The position numbers and the translations under genes were made by a program. The notes under the pieces were generated by a model. That model was not told the DNA's origin and ran no database searches. It was given only the letters and a program-made list of their open reading frames with translations. This document shows positions 1-7,761 of a stretch of DNA of 64,000 bases, one piece after another (position 1 is the stretch's first letter; every line of letters begins with the position of its first letter). Source of the stretch: an uncultured Treponema sp. (GTDB lineage: Bacteria; Spirochaetota; Spirochaetia; Treponematales; Treponemataceae); the NCBI GenBank assembly GCA_910584475.1, contig CAJUBD010000010.1, forward strand, positions 1 through 64,000, read 5' to 3'.

Positions 1-97
1 GGGGCTTTCCGCCCGGAGCGGGACCGCCGCGCGGGATTCGCCGGCTAGCCGCAACTCGAAACTTTTGGCTGTCTCCTGCAATGTTGAAAAATTATTG
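1..97. other. Non-coding edge of the window
   Basis: GC-rich first 60 bases followed by AT-rich sequence, with no coding region that I can support. It is probably the tail of whatever lies upstream and leads straight into three tandem hairpin elements. Confidence 0.4.
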
Positions 98-255
98 TTC
101 TTTAAATTTTCAATTATGAAAAAGTTTCAACTTTTTCATAATTGAAAAACGCGACTTCGCAATGAAATGAGAAGTCGCAATAGATAAACGAGTTTTGGAA
201 CAAAACTCGAAGTTAAAATTAGCGGCAATATCTTTGACGCTAATTTTAAACGTTC
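98..255 (+). repeat. Four-hairpin element, copy 1
   Basis: Four consecutive inverted repeats. Stem 1 at 111-144 (left arm CAATTATGAAAAAGTT, short loop). Stem 2 GCGACTTC 151-158 with GAAGTCGC 171-178 around the loop GCAATGAAATGA. Stem 3 CGAGTTTTG 189-197 with CAAAACTCG 201-209. Stem 4 GTTAAAATTAGCG 212-224 with CGCTAATTTTAAAC 238-251. It is a reference copy for the family described in the findings and contains no reading frame. Confidence 0.85.
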
Positions 256-408
256 GTTATTTTTTAACATCGCAGGAAACTTCAGTTTCCGAGAATGTTA
301 AAAACATCGTTTCGCAATGAAATGAGAAACGACAGTAAATAAGCGAGTTTTGGAACAAAACTCGTATTAAATTAAGCGGCGATATTTTAGCCGCTTAATT
401 TAAACCTT
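256..408 (+). repeat. Four-hairpin element, copy 2
   Basis: Same order of four stems as the copy just upstream, with other stem sequences. Stem 1 TTTTTAACAT pairs with ATGTTAAAAA and has an inner GGAAACT/AGTTTCC stem. Stem 2 is CGTTTC 308-313 with GAAACG 326-331. Stem 3 is CGAGTTTTG 344-352 with CAAAACTCG 356-364. Stem 4 is ATTAAATTAAGCGG 366-379 with CCGCTTAATTTAA 391-403. The paired changes in stems 2 and 4 relative to copy 1 are compensatory. Confidence 0.85.
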
Positions 409-672
409 CTTTTTATTTTCAATGTTTTTAGAAATTCAATTTCTAAAAACATTGAAAACGCGACTTCGTAATGAAATGAAAAATCGCAATAAATAGGCGA
501 GTTTTTGGTAAGGTGCTTCGCACCACAAAACTCGAGTTAAAATTGTCGGCGCAAGTTTTCACGGTTTTTGTCTGCTCTGCGGACGAAAATGCGAGACATG
601 CGAGCAAGCGGAAACTTGATAGCAAGGACGCGGAGCGTACTTGCGTTATATTTTGACGACAATTTTAAATGT
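409..672 (+). repeat. Four-hairpin element, copy 3 (enlarged)
   Basis: Stem 1 lies at about 417-459 and stem 2 begins at 460 with one arm mutated. Stem 3 (498-534) carries an extra GGTGC/GCACC hairpin. Stem 4 arms GTTAAAATTGTCG (536-548) and CGACAATTTTAAAT (657-670) are held apart by about 110 bases, instead of about 12, containing a further GCAAG-type hairpin. The short reverse frame here is a by-product of the repeat. Confidence 0.75.
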
Positions 673-717
673 TGATAAATTTCATTGAATGTTGTTGAAA
701 TTTGTTTTAAAAAATGT

Positions 718-745
718 TAAACTTGAAAGAGGATTGTGCCGATAA
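718..745 (+). promoter_or_regulatory. Sigma-28 (FliA) type promoter for flgM
   Basis: TAAA at 718-721, a 16-base spacer, then a perfect GCCGATAA at 738-745. The enterobacterial FliA consensus is TAAA-N15-GCCGATAA. It lies 23 bases before the flgM start, which fits a flagellar class of promoter controlling the anti-sigma factor. Confidence 0.75.
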
Positions 746-768
746 TATAGGCATAAGGCAGGTATAAT

Positions 769-1056
769 ATGAAAATAGATCAAATTGGCGGAATCAGCCC
801 GCTCAACAATGTTCAGAATACAAAGCGCGCTCAAAACGCTGGAAGCGCAAAAGGTTCGCCTGATTCGATTTCTGTTTCCGCAGAAGCCCGAGAAATGGCC
901 GAGGCGTATTATCTCAAGGGAATCGCCGATGAAACTCCTGACGTACGCACGGATTTAATCGCGCAAATCAAGGAAAAAATCAAAGATTCGAATTACCTTA
1001 ATGCTCAGACTATAAGTGCCACTGCCGAAAGGATTATGCAGGCTTACGGAATCTAA
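769..1056 (+). CDS. flgM: Anti-sigma-28 factor FlgM
   Basis: A 95-residue protein of the FlgM family, which binds and holds the flagellar sigma factor FliA (sigma-28) until the hook-basal body is complete. The N-terminal 35 residues are Asn/Ser/Gly-rich and probably disordered. The C-terminal half holds the family pattern: ISVSAEAREMAEAYYLKGIA, then PDVRTDLIAQIKEKI, then a tyrosine/asparagine turn and a final helix (AERIMQAYG). Length matches the family. The start is preceded by a purine-rich AAGGCAGG and by a sigma-28 type promoter, so it is probably autoregulated through FliA. A hairpin with a T-run follows the stop, so the gene appears monocistronic. No other flagellar gene is in the window. 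Confidence 0.88.
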   Translation: MKIDQIGGISPLNNVQNTKRAQNAGSAKGSPDSISVSAEAREMAEAYYLKGIADETPDVRTDLIAQIKEKIKDSNYLNAQTISATAERIMQAYGI

Positions 1057-1087
1057 CTTTCGTAATAAAATTCATATTTTGGCAAAG

Positions 1088-1120
1088 GGCGGAATTTATG
1101 TTTCCGCCTTTTTTATTTTT
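1088..1120 (+). terminator. Intrinsic terminator after flgM
   Basis: GGCGGAA (1088-1094) and TTTCCGCC (1101-1108) form a GC-rich stem followed by a T-rich run to 1120. It separates flgM from the next gene, whose ATG (1137) has its own GAGGAAAAT ribosome-binding site. Confidence 0.85.
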
Positions 1121-1136
1121 TGAGGTTGAGGAAAAT

Positions 1137-2285
1137 ATGGCGGATTTTGTCTTTAGGGTTTCTCCTAACATTGTTCTAGGTTCGTATACGGTCAGCAGGC
1201 TTGGGCAGTTTGTGAATGAAATCGGGTCGAAATTTATGGTGGTGCTAGATCCGATTTTAAAGCAAGTCGGAATTTCAGAAAAAGTCACAAAGCCTCTCGA
1301 TGACAGAAAGGTAAACTATTTTATTTTTGATTCTGTCGCTGGAATTGCAAATACCCAGATGGTGGAACAGGCTTTGACGCTTGCCCGTGACGCGCATGTT
1401 CACGGCGTGATTGGCGTTGGCGGAACACAGTCCTTGAATCTTGCCAAAATTGTTTGCGAAGTTTATCATGAGACCCAAGATTTTTATGAATTTGTAGACG
1501 GCGCGATTCCGTCCGTTGCGCCGCTTCCGTTGATTTGTGTTCCGAGCACGATTCGCAATCCTTATGTCTTTTCCAATTTTACGCCGATCGTGGATTCGCG
1601 AACGAATTCCACAAAAGTCATCAAAAACAAAAACTCAATTTGTAGGCTCGCTCTTTTTGATCCGAACTTGACGGTTTCTTTGACAGAAAATCAAATCGCT
1701 TCAATGAGTCTTGAAGTTTTGTGCTTGGCGACCGAAGCGTATATTTCGCCGAAAGCATCGTTTTTTTCCGACATGGTTGCGGAAAAGGCGATTGAACTTA
1801 CTGGATACGCGCTTGACGGTGCGCCTTCACTTATGGTGACAACGCCGAGCGAAGTTTTGCTTTCGCAAGGTGGATGCATGGCAGGACTTGCGTCTTCAAT
1901 AAGTTCTCAAGGCGCGGCGACGCTTTTGGCTTTGAGCACATACACAAAATTAGGAATTTCTCAATCGCTTGTGACATCGATTTTGTTTCCTTATATTATT
2001 GAGGATCATGCGAAATTCAAGGCTGAGCGAATCGCACGTTTGGCGAAAATCCTACGCGCCGCGCCAGATGAAGCTGGCGATGAAGAAGCTTGCGTTGCCT
2101 ACGCCGATTATGTGAGGAAAAAAATCGCCAAATCGAATTTGCCGGCGCGTTTAAAAGATTTGTCAGTTTCCATCGAGCAACTTTCGCTTGTCGCCGAAGA
2201 TGCCGGCCAGCTTGAAATGGTGAATTTCTTGCCGCGAAGCATGACAAGCGACGATTTGTTCGACTTGATAAAATTGGCGTATTGA
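1137..2285 (+). CDS. Iron-containing alcohol dehydrogenase-like protein lacking metal ligands
   Basis: A 382-residue protein with the overall plan of iron-dependent alcohol dehydrogenases: an N-terminal dinucleotide-binding part with a glycine motif GVGGTQSLNLAK, then an all-helical C-terminal half. The start at 1137 is chosen over an upstream in-frame codon inside the terminator because GAGGAAAAT precedes it. The family normally carries an Asp and three His that hold Fe/Zn. Here the usual DALTHAIEAY stretch reads LEVLCLATEAY, and the usual VHALAH region reads LLALST, so the histidines are missing. It probably does not act as a metal alcohol dehydrogenase. It may be a sugar-phosphate or polyol enzyme of altered chemistry, or non-catalytic. 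Neighbours give no pathway clue. Confidence 0.75.
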   Translation: MADFVFRVSPNIVLGSYTVSRLGQFVNEIGSKFMVVLDPILKQVGISEKVTKPLDDRKVNYFIFDSVAGIANTQMVEQALTLARDAHVHGVIGVGGTQSLNLAKIVCEVYHETQDFYEFVDGAIPSVAPLPLICVPSTIRNPYVFSNFTPIVDSRTNSTKVIKNKNSICRLALFDPNLTVSLTENQIASMSLEVLCLATEAYISPKASFFSDMVAEKAIELTGYALDGAPSLMVTTPSEVLLSQGGCMAGLASSISSQGAATLLALSTYTKLGISQSLVTSILFPYIIEDHAKFKAERIARLAKILRAAPDEAGDEEACVAYADYVRKKIAKSNLPARLKDLSVSIEQLSLVAEDAGQLEMVNFLPRSMTSDDLFDLIKLAY

Positions 2286-2299
2286 AATTTTGCAAAATG

Positions 2300-2513
2300 A
2301 TTTAGTTGAATCAAAATAGTGCGTGTCTTTTCAAACGGTGTTTTCGACATGCCAACTACCGAGCGAAATAAATTCTAAAATACGCTTCGTGTTTCCCAAA
2401 ACGACATATTGCTTTGCAAGCCCGTGGCTTGTGATAAAAATGTCGCTACGAATGATTTTGTGAGTTTTTCGTAGAAAACCGATAGTGAGGCGGAGTCTCA
2501 CGGTGTTTGCATA
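2300..2513. other. Intergenic hairpin cluster
   Basis: Contains CAAGCC/GGCTTG nested in CGACAT/ATGTCG near 2400-2450, then GTTTTTC/GAAAAC and GTGAG/CTCAC hairpins just before the next start. This may be a decayed four-hairpin element. I see no terminator T-run and no strong ribosome-binding site. Confidence 0.35.
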
Positions 2514-3365
2514 ATGATTGACCCGAACAAACTTTTCCAGCTTTCGCCTGGACAAAAGCGGAGGAAACTCGCGTTGAGTTTCGGCGCGCTTGAACGCGAT
2601 ATCGCAGGAATTGCCGAAGCTGGCGCGGAATACAATTTTTCTTCGATGAGCCGCATAGAATACGAAAAGGCTCTTTGTGAAATCCTTTTGAAAGATTCAA
2701 AGCTCAATCCAAACTCGGCGCAAAAAATCTGTAAATTGCTTTCGCAAAATCCGCTCGACGAACGCAGACTTTGCAATATCGCCCGGAACGCGTTGCTTGA
2801 AATTTTGGGAACTTTTCCCGCAGAATGGGATTTGGTGATTGCTCCGCATCCAACGCAAATTCAAAACGAGGAAAAAATTGCCGAATGCGTGCCGTTTGTG
2901 CAAAAACGAAATTTTTTTCCTGGCATTTGCATTTACGCCGAAGACATTCGTTCGCCATTCAACTTAGGCTCGATTTTCCGCACGGCAGAAGGAATGGGCG
3001 TGGAAAAAATTTTCCTTTCGCCTTTGTGCGCAGATCCAAATCATCCACGCGCGATTCGAAGCGCGATGGGTTGCATAGAAACTTTGGGTTTCAAGCGCGC
3101 TTCGCTCGACGAGCTTCCAGAAGACGAAAATATTTTTGTCTTGGAAACAGGCGGCACTCCGATTGAGCGTTTTGAATTTCCAGCGCACGGAATTTGCATA
3201 ATCGGTTCGGAAGAATTGGGTGCAAGTCCCGAAGCTTTGAAGCGCGCGACTTACGGTCGTGTGACAATTCCGATGGTCGGACTTAAGGCGTCATTAAATG
3301 TGGGCGTGGCGTTGGGAATCTTGATGCAAAAATGGACGGAAGCGTTGGAAAAATCTCGAAATTAG
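2514..3365 (+). CDS. SpoU/TrmH-family RNA 2'-O-methyltransferase
   Basis: A 283-residue member of the SPOUT superfamily, which methylates ribose 2'-OH groups in tRNA or rRNA using S-adenosylmethionine. The catalytic domain occupies about residues 130-283 and shows the three SpoU motifs: motif 1 around SPFNLGSIFRTAEGMG, motif 2 at GICIIGSEELGASPEAL, and motif 3 at VTIPMVGLKASLNVGVALGI, the trefoil-knot cofactor site. The N-terminal 120 residues are helical and not recognisable as a known RNA-binding domain, so the substrate cannot be named. No clear Shine-Dalgarno precedes the ATG. A second, shorter paralogue lies at 62355-63125. Confidence 0.85.
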   Translation: MIDPNKLFQLSPGQKRRKLALSFGALERDIAGIAEAGAEYNFSSMSRIEYEKALCEILLKDSKLNPNSAQKICKLLSQNPLDERRLCNIARNALLEILGTFPAEWDLVIAPHPTQIQNEEKIAECVPFVQKRNFFPGICIYAEDIRSPFNLGSIFRTAEGMGVEKIFLSPLCADPNHPRAIRSAMGCIETLGFKRASLDELPEDENIFVLETGGTPIERFEFPAHGICIIGSEELGASPEALKRATYGRVTIPMVGLKASLNVGVALGILMQKWTEALEKSRN

Positions 3366-3413
3366 ATTCTTGAGATATATTGCAAAATTCTGTTTTATTC
3401 GATAGAATAAAGT

Positions 3414-4517
3414 ATGCAGATTTTGACGCCGTTTATTGGAGAAATGCTTGTCCTTGCTATGCTCGTTTTTTTGGACGCGCGCATTTTTTTTACGCGGCAC
3501 ACTAGGCATGACGCGCTCGCGATTTTGGCTCCACTCAGCGTCATCGTGATGATTTTGCAAATGCTGGCATGGGGAATCCGGTTTTCTGGAATCGTAATTT
3601 TCGCACTTGCGCTCATTACTACGATTTTTAACTATCGCAGCATCGTGCGCTTTTCGCAAGGTTTGTTCGTGGATTCTTATAGCGCGAAATTTTTCATCGC
3701 GTCAATTTTGTTTTTGCTTGTTTCGCTTTTTCTTTTAGTCGCCGACATCGCCATGCGTCCAGTTCACCTGCAGACGAAAAAATACAATGTTCAAGTCAAG
3801 CGCGAATATTTTTCCTGTCCGATTTCCAACGATTTTTCTGAAGCGAATTTTAATGAAGCGATTGAAGTTTTCGACAGACGAAATTTAACGCTTTACACTT
3901 TTTCAAACGAAAATATTTCGACGCAAAAAAATACAATAATTTTGTTCGTGGGCGATATTTGTGCCGAAACTTTGAACTACGAGCCATATTTGATTTTGCT
4001 TGCCCGCGCCGGATACACTGTTCTAGCCGCGGATTTGTATGATGATAATTTCTCCGATTTGCGGAATGTGAAATTTTTGCGAAGATTTTTTCTTTTGGCT
4101 AATTTTTTACAAGGCGAAAAATCTGTCGCGAACAAAATTGCATTCCGCGAAAAAGCGCAGAATGCTCGCTCTCAAGAATTCTCGAAAATTTACAATTGCA
4201 CTTATAATGCGCTCGCCTGTATCGCAAAAAATCGTTATGCGGAAAAAGGCGTTTTCGTAGTCTGCGATTCGAGCAGCACTTTGCCTACGGAAAACCTCGA
4301 TGCGATTTTCGGAAAATATTTTTCATCGCCAGACGCGCGTGCTTTTCCGCGCAGTTTGGATTTGGCGAGCATAGCCGATTATGTTACGCCGGGATTCGGG
4401 TTTGTGGCGCAGACAAATCCGGTTTTCGCTAAAATATTTCTGGGAGTGGCTCGTGACAAGACTTTGTTCGCGCCGAGTTATTGTGTTTACGCGACAAGAA
4501 AAAAAATCGAGAATTGA
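3414..4517 (+). CDS. Membrane protein of unknown function
   Basis: A 367-residue protein that I do not recognise. About residues 5-125 contain four hydrophobic helices (for example IFALALITTIFNY and FFIASILFLLVSLFLLVADI). From about 135 on there is a soluble domain. Its middle has an alpha/beta flavour: a strand (TIILFVGDICAE), then YLILLARAGYTVLAADLYDD, which resembles the early part of an alpha/beta-hydrolase fold. I cannot point to a nucleophile elbow or a complete catalytic triad. The start has only weak upstream purines. It probably stands alone. A dRS3-like palindrome follows it. Confidence 0.6.
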   Translation: MQILTPFIGEMLVLAMLVFLDARIFFTRHTRHDALAILAPLSVIVMILQMLAWGIRFSGIVIFALALITTIFNYRSIVRFSQGLFVDSYSAKFFIASILFLLVSLFLLVADIAMRPVHLQTKKYNVQVKREYFSCPISNDFSEANFNEAIEVFDRRNLTLYTFSNENISTQKNTIILFVGDICAETLNYEPYLILLARAGYTVLAADLYDDNFSDLRNVKFLRRFFLLANFLQGEKSVANKIAFREKAQNARSQEFSKIYNCTYNALACIAKNRYAEKGVFVVCDSSSTLPTENLDAIFGKYFSSPDARAFPRSLDLASIADYVTPGFGFVAQTNPVFAKIFLGVARDKTLFAPSYCVYATRKKIEN

Positions 4518-4558
4518 ATTTCGTGGAGGTTGATGTGAGTCGAAATCGTTGCAAATCC

Positions 4559-4586
4559 GTCATTCCCGTGCTTGACACGGGAATCT
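4559..4586. repeat. Small palindromic repeat, GTCATT...AATCT type
   Basis: ATTCCCGTG (4562-4570) and CACGGGAAT (4576-4584) form a perfect 9-bp stem with a five-base loop, bounded by GTC and CT. It resembles the dispersed palindromes with ATTCCC arms known from many genomes. Related members with other stems are at 34437 and 38479. Confidence 0.7.
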
Positions 4587-4638
4587 GCTTCCATTACAAA
4601 TTTTATTTATTGAAAAATTTTTTGCAAGAGGAGGAAAA

Positions 4639-5424
4639 ATGACTTTAAACGAACTTGATTCTTATTTCAATTCAATTTTGAAAAAGGAAAATTATTCTGC
4701 CGATCCTTCGCGTAACGGAATTCAAATTCAAAATTCCGCGCCAGAAAAAAAGCAGATAAAGAAGGTCGCCTTTGCAGTTGACGCGACGCTGGACACTGTT
4801 ACGGCAGCGGCAGAATGCGGCGCAGATGTTTTGTTCGTTCATCATGGACTTTTTTGGGACAATGTGGAAACGCTCACTTACATTCATTATCCGCGAATCG
4901 CCGCGTTCATCAAAAACGACATCGCGCTCATTGGCTACCACATTCCGCTGGACGCGAACGAAGAAGTGGGCAACAATTTTTCAATTGCGCGCACACTTGG
5001 AATGAAGACCTTAAAAAAATTTTGTCCGTGGCGCGGAATGGAAATCGGCATAAAAGGAAAACTTCCAAAACCTATGAGCGCGGAAGAAATTTCAGAAAAG
5101 ATTCTTTCCAATGTGCGCCGCTTGAGTCCAAACGCAAAGCCAAATCAAATTCTCGCGTTCGGGAAAAAGAAAATTTCCACGGTGGGAATTGTTTCAGGTG
5201 GCGCGGGCGACGACCATTATTGGGCGTGGCGCGAAGGCTTGGACTGCTACATCACCGGCGAACTGGGACACAGCGACTTCAATCCGATTAAGGAAGAAGG
5301 AATGAACGTGATTGCTAGCGGACATTACAACACGGAAACATTCGGCGTGAATTCGCTCCGCGAACGCTTGCTCGAAGAAAAAGGCGTGGAAGGAGTTTTC
5401 TTGGATTTCCCGACGAATTTGTAA
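4639..5424 (+). CDS. Nif3-like dinuclear metal centre protein
   Basis: A 261-residue member of the Nif3/YbgI (DUF34) family, a toroidal hexamer holding two metal ions per subunit. Often called GTP cyclohydrolase 1 type 2, its cellular role is still unsettled. Metal-binding residues are visible in VLFVHHGLFWD near residues 67-77, in GYHIPLDANEEVGNN near 106-120, and in the C-terminal SGHYNTETFGV, where His and Glu complete the site. A central GGAGDDHYW loop is typical. The length is that of the short bacterial form, without an inserted PII-like domain. A strong GAGGAGG precedes the ATG. It lies 124 bases before lspA and may share its transcript. Confidence 0.9.
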   Translation: MTLNELDSYFNSILKKENYSADPSRNGIQIQNSAPEKKQIKKVAFAVDATLDTVTAAAECGADVLFVHHGLFWDNVETLTYIHYPRIAAFIKNDIALIGYHIPLDANEEVGNNFSIARTLGMKTLKKFCPWRGMEIGIKGKLPKPMSAEEISEKILSNVRRLSPNAKPNQILAFGKKKISTVGIVSGGAGDDHYWAWREGLDCYITGELGHSDFNPIKEEGMNVIASGHYNTETFGVNSLRERLLEEKGVEGVFLDFPTNL

Positions 5425-5548
5425 ATTGATGAATTATGAATTGAAAAAATTGCGCGGCGGAAAATTCGATTTTTTTTTACAGTTAGAATCCGCGCTGAAA
5501 TGTAGCGCATTTTTTAATTCCGAATTTTATTTTTTAATTGGAGAAAAT

Positions 5549-6070
5549 ATGAAAGATATGAAAAAGAAATTGATTCCGTTTTCGCTTATGCTTGCGATAA
5601 TTTTGCTCGATCAAATCACGAAACTTTGGATTGTGAAAAACATTCCGCCGTTCAGCATCGGCTATTCTTTTGGCGGCGACTTGCTTCGAATAATTCACGT
5701 GGCGAACAAAGGCGTGGCGTTCAGTTTGGGCGCGACGCTTTCGCAAAATGCTCGCGCGGTTTTGTTTTCGCTCGTACCACTTGTGGTGATCGCGCTCGTA
5801 GTGGTGATTTATTTTCGAAACAACGAATTCAATTCGATGCAAAGGTGGTGCATTTGCGGAATCGTGGGTGGCGGCATTGGAAACATCATCGACAGAATTT
5901 TTCGTCCGCAAGGAGTGGTGGATTTCATCGACGTGAAATTTTTTGGAATATTCGGATTGGAACGCTGGCCCACTTTCAACGTGGCGGACGCGAGCATTGT
6001 TGTGTGCGGAATAATTTTGATTGTCTCGTTTTTCCTCACGATAAGAAATGTGGAAGAAACAAAATCATAG
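5549..6070 (+). CDS. lspA: Lipoprotein signal peptidase LspA
   Basis: A 173-residue signal peptidase II, the inner-membrane aspartic protease that cleaves prolipoproteins before the lipidated Cys. Four hydrophobic segments are visible: FSLMLAIILLDQITKLWIV, the ARAVLFSLVPLVVIALVVVI stretch, the segment before GGGIGNIIDR, and VVCGIILIVSFFLTI. The conserved boxes are present: NKGVAFSLG, GNIIDR...GVVDFIDV and FNVADASI, which carry the two catalytic Asp. The start at 5549 follows GGAGAAAAT; the open frame runs 41 codons further upstream, but those residues are not LspA-like. Several lipoproteins in this window are its likely substrates. Confidence 0.93.
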   Translation: MKDMKKKLIPFSLMLAIILLDQITKLWIVKNIPPFSIGYSFGGDLLRIIHVANKGVAFSLGATLSQNARAVLFSLVPLVVIALVVVIYFRNNEFNSMQRWCICGIVGGGIGNIIDRIFRPQGVVDFIDVKFFGIFGLERWPTFNVADASIVVCGIILIVSFFLTIRNVEETKS

Positions 6071-6132
6071 TTTTATTGCAAAAATAAAATGGGTGTTTAA
6101 AGTTTGTGCCAAAATACTGTCGCAAAATTTGA

Positions 6133-6291
6133 CTTCGAGCTTTGTTGGAAAACGGCGCGGATGTAAAAGATGCGGATCGCGTAGGCTACACCCCGCTTCT
6201 TTTCGTGATGGGAATTTTCGGCGAAAGAATTTCTGCGATTTCTCTCAACGAAAAAACGACGAAAGACAAGTTGCCACACGAAAAAAAATGA
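6133..6291 (+). pseudogene. Ankyrin-repeat gene remnant
   Basis: Between two stop codons lies a frame of about 52 residues with a clear ankyrin signature: ALLENGADVKDADRVGYTPL, the end of one repeat joined to the start of the next. It has no start codon, is closed upstream by TGA (6130-6132) and ends in unrelated Lys/Thr-rich sequence. I read it as the remains of a decayed or transferred ankyrin-repeat gene. The surrounding 6071-6454 holds no other coding sequence that I can support. Confidence 0.6.
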
Positions 6292-6454
6292 CGCGACAGA
6301 ATAAAAAACACGATTTTATAATTGTCAACATTGCGCGGGCAACGGCGCAAAATAAAATTCCGTTAGCAATACGACGCAAAAAGGATATATTGCGTCATCA
6401 CTCTTGCTTCTCTCGTCTATATGCAATATATACAAAGCGCATTCCTGATTTCTC

Positions 6455-7132
6455 TCATATCCTCAGCCCGCGCAAATATTCCTTATGCTCGGCAGGAATG
6501 GCGCGACTCTCGTTTGCTTTTTGGATTGCCTTGTTGTGCGTCCATGGCTGCAACTTTTTTTGCTCGATGAACTTCCGCGCCGCATCATATTGCTTTGTGA
6601 GTGCGGTGGCGAAAAACCACGCCTGCATCATTTTTATGTAATATTCTTCCGAGCAAATTTTTGCGACGGCTGCCAAATATTTTTCATCGAAATCTTCGTC
6701 CAAAAAATGACTCATCAACATTCCAATCCCAAAGCGCACGGCGTAAACATCGGTCGAAGAAATCCATTTTTTTATGTGCGGCAAAAGTTGTTCTTTATGC
6801 GATTTGAAAATTGCGGGGCGAAGAATGTCGCAAGTTGCCCAATTGTCAATGTATGGCAAGAACTTTTCAACGGCGACGACGCAACTTTCAAAATTTTTTA
6901 TTCGCGCAATCAAAAAATTATGCAAATTGTTTTCGTCATAAAATTTATGCGGAAGCGTTTCCAAAAATTCTTCGGCGGATTTCGTTCCGAAAATTTTTTT
7001 CGCGAAGTTTCTCAAAACTGGAATTCTGATGCCAATGATTTTTTCTGGCGCGACATTTGGTATAAGTCTGGATTGAAACTTGCGATACTTTTCGTCTTGC
7101 ATCGCAAAAAGTTGGGACTGAATTTTCGTCAT
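6455..7132 (-). CDS. DNA alkylation repair protein (AlkD-like HEAT-repeat)
   Basis: A 225-residue all-helical protein of the AlkD/COG4912 family. AlkD-type glycosylases remove cationic alkylated bases such as 3- and 7-methyl-purines without base flipping. Seen here: MTKIQSQLFAMQDEKYRKFQ at the start, GIRIPVLRNFAKKI, then repeated helices containing FLPYIDNWATCDILRP and ISSTDVYAVRFGIGMLMSHF, in the positions of the catalytic Trp/Asp region of AlkD. The last 40 residues end in NKAIQKANESRAIP. The ATG at 7132 is preferred; the frame opens 12 codons earlier with TTG. It stands alone. The COG4912 subgroup, rather than AlkD proper, is likely because of its short length. Confidence 0.8.
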   Translation of the reverse strand: MTKIQSQLFAMQDEKYRKFQSRLIPNVAPEKIIGIRIPVLRNFAKKIFGTKSAEEFLETLPHKFYDENNLHNFLIARIKNFESCVVAVEKFLPYIDNWATCDILRPAIFKSHKEQLLPHIKKWISSTDVYAVRFGIGMLMSHFLDEDFDEKYLAAVAKICSEEYYIKMMQAWFFATALTKQYDAARKFIEQKKLQPWTHNKAIQKANESRAIPAEHKEYLRGLRI

Positions 7133-7149
7133 AGATTTAATAATAGCAA

Positions 7150-7285
7150 GAACATTAAAATTTAGCAACTGATTAACACAGTAATTTTTAGCTTGGTTTT
7201 GTTATAAAATTCGTTTATTTACTATTGTTCATGATTTTTTTGTTGCGAAACGACTTTTTCAATATTCTCGGAAGCAGATGTTTTC
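7150..7285 (-). repeat. Four-hairpin element, degenerate copy
   Basis: On the minus strand the order matches the family: TTCCGAGAATATT, then a CGTTTCGCAA start of stem 2, then AGTAAATAAACGA...AAAAC for stem 3, then TAAAAATTA...AAATTTTAA for stem 4. Pairing is worn. It sits upstream of the AlkD-like gene. Confidence 0.5.
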
Positions 7286-7444
7286 TGTGATAAGGATATA
7301 CAAATCTTGAGCCTTGAAGAATACAACGCCATTTATGGCGGAAAATGATTTGCATATAAGCAAGTTTTCAAACAGACAGAGAGCTTTGGCATAACATTTG
7401 CAACAAGATATGCACACACCATGCTTATCAAAAGGTGGCAAAAA

Positions 7445-7469
7445 AAATCCGCGCCATCGGCGCGGATTT
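7445..7469 (-). terminator. Intrinsic terminator of the HU-related gene
   Basis: A perfect 11-bp stem AAATCCGCGCC / GGCGCGGATTT with a three-base loop. On the minus strand it is followed by a run of Ts (7441-7447 is an A-run on the plus strand), which suits transcription arriving from the HU-related gene at 7762-8202. The remaining 7470-7761 shows nothing else that I can name. Confidence 0.8.
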
Positions 7470-7761
7470 CATATTAGAGGATTTTCTAGCCTGAAAATCG
7501 TAATATACAACAGTACATACGAAAATTCATTGGCTAATTGCCTTGTCATAAAATTATATCATAGAGATCGTCATTGGGGACAAATGCGGCTAAATCCCTT
7601 GTCTTTAATAAGCTTGCATGTTTAGTGTTTCATGTAACTCTTCACAGAGTTTTTAGTCCGTTTTGTATGTCGCGCCATTCGCAGCGGTGAAACATACATT
7701 TGCTTTGAAAGATAATAATAGTGTTTGAATTTAAATATAATAGTCTTGTTTACTCTTGAGC

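Noticed and set aside
443..625. A 60-codon reverse frame at the left end
   Set aside because: It lies wholly inside an enlarged hairpin element; the residues are the translation of palindromes and there is no ribosome-binding site.
5426..5548. N-terminal extension of lspA
   Set aside because: The 41 upstream codons are not LspA-like, and a good ribosome-binding site precedes 5549.
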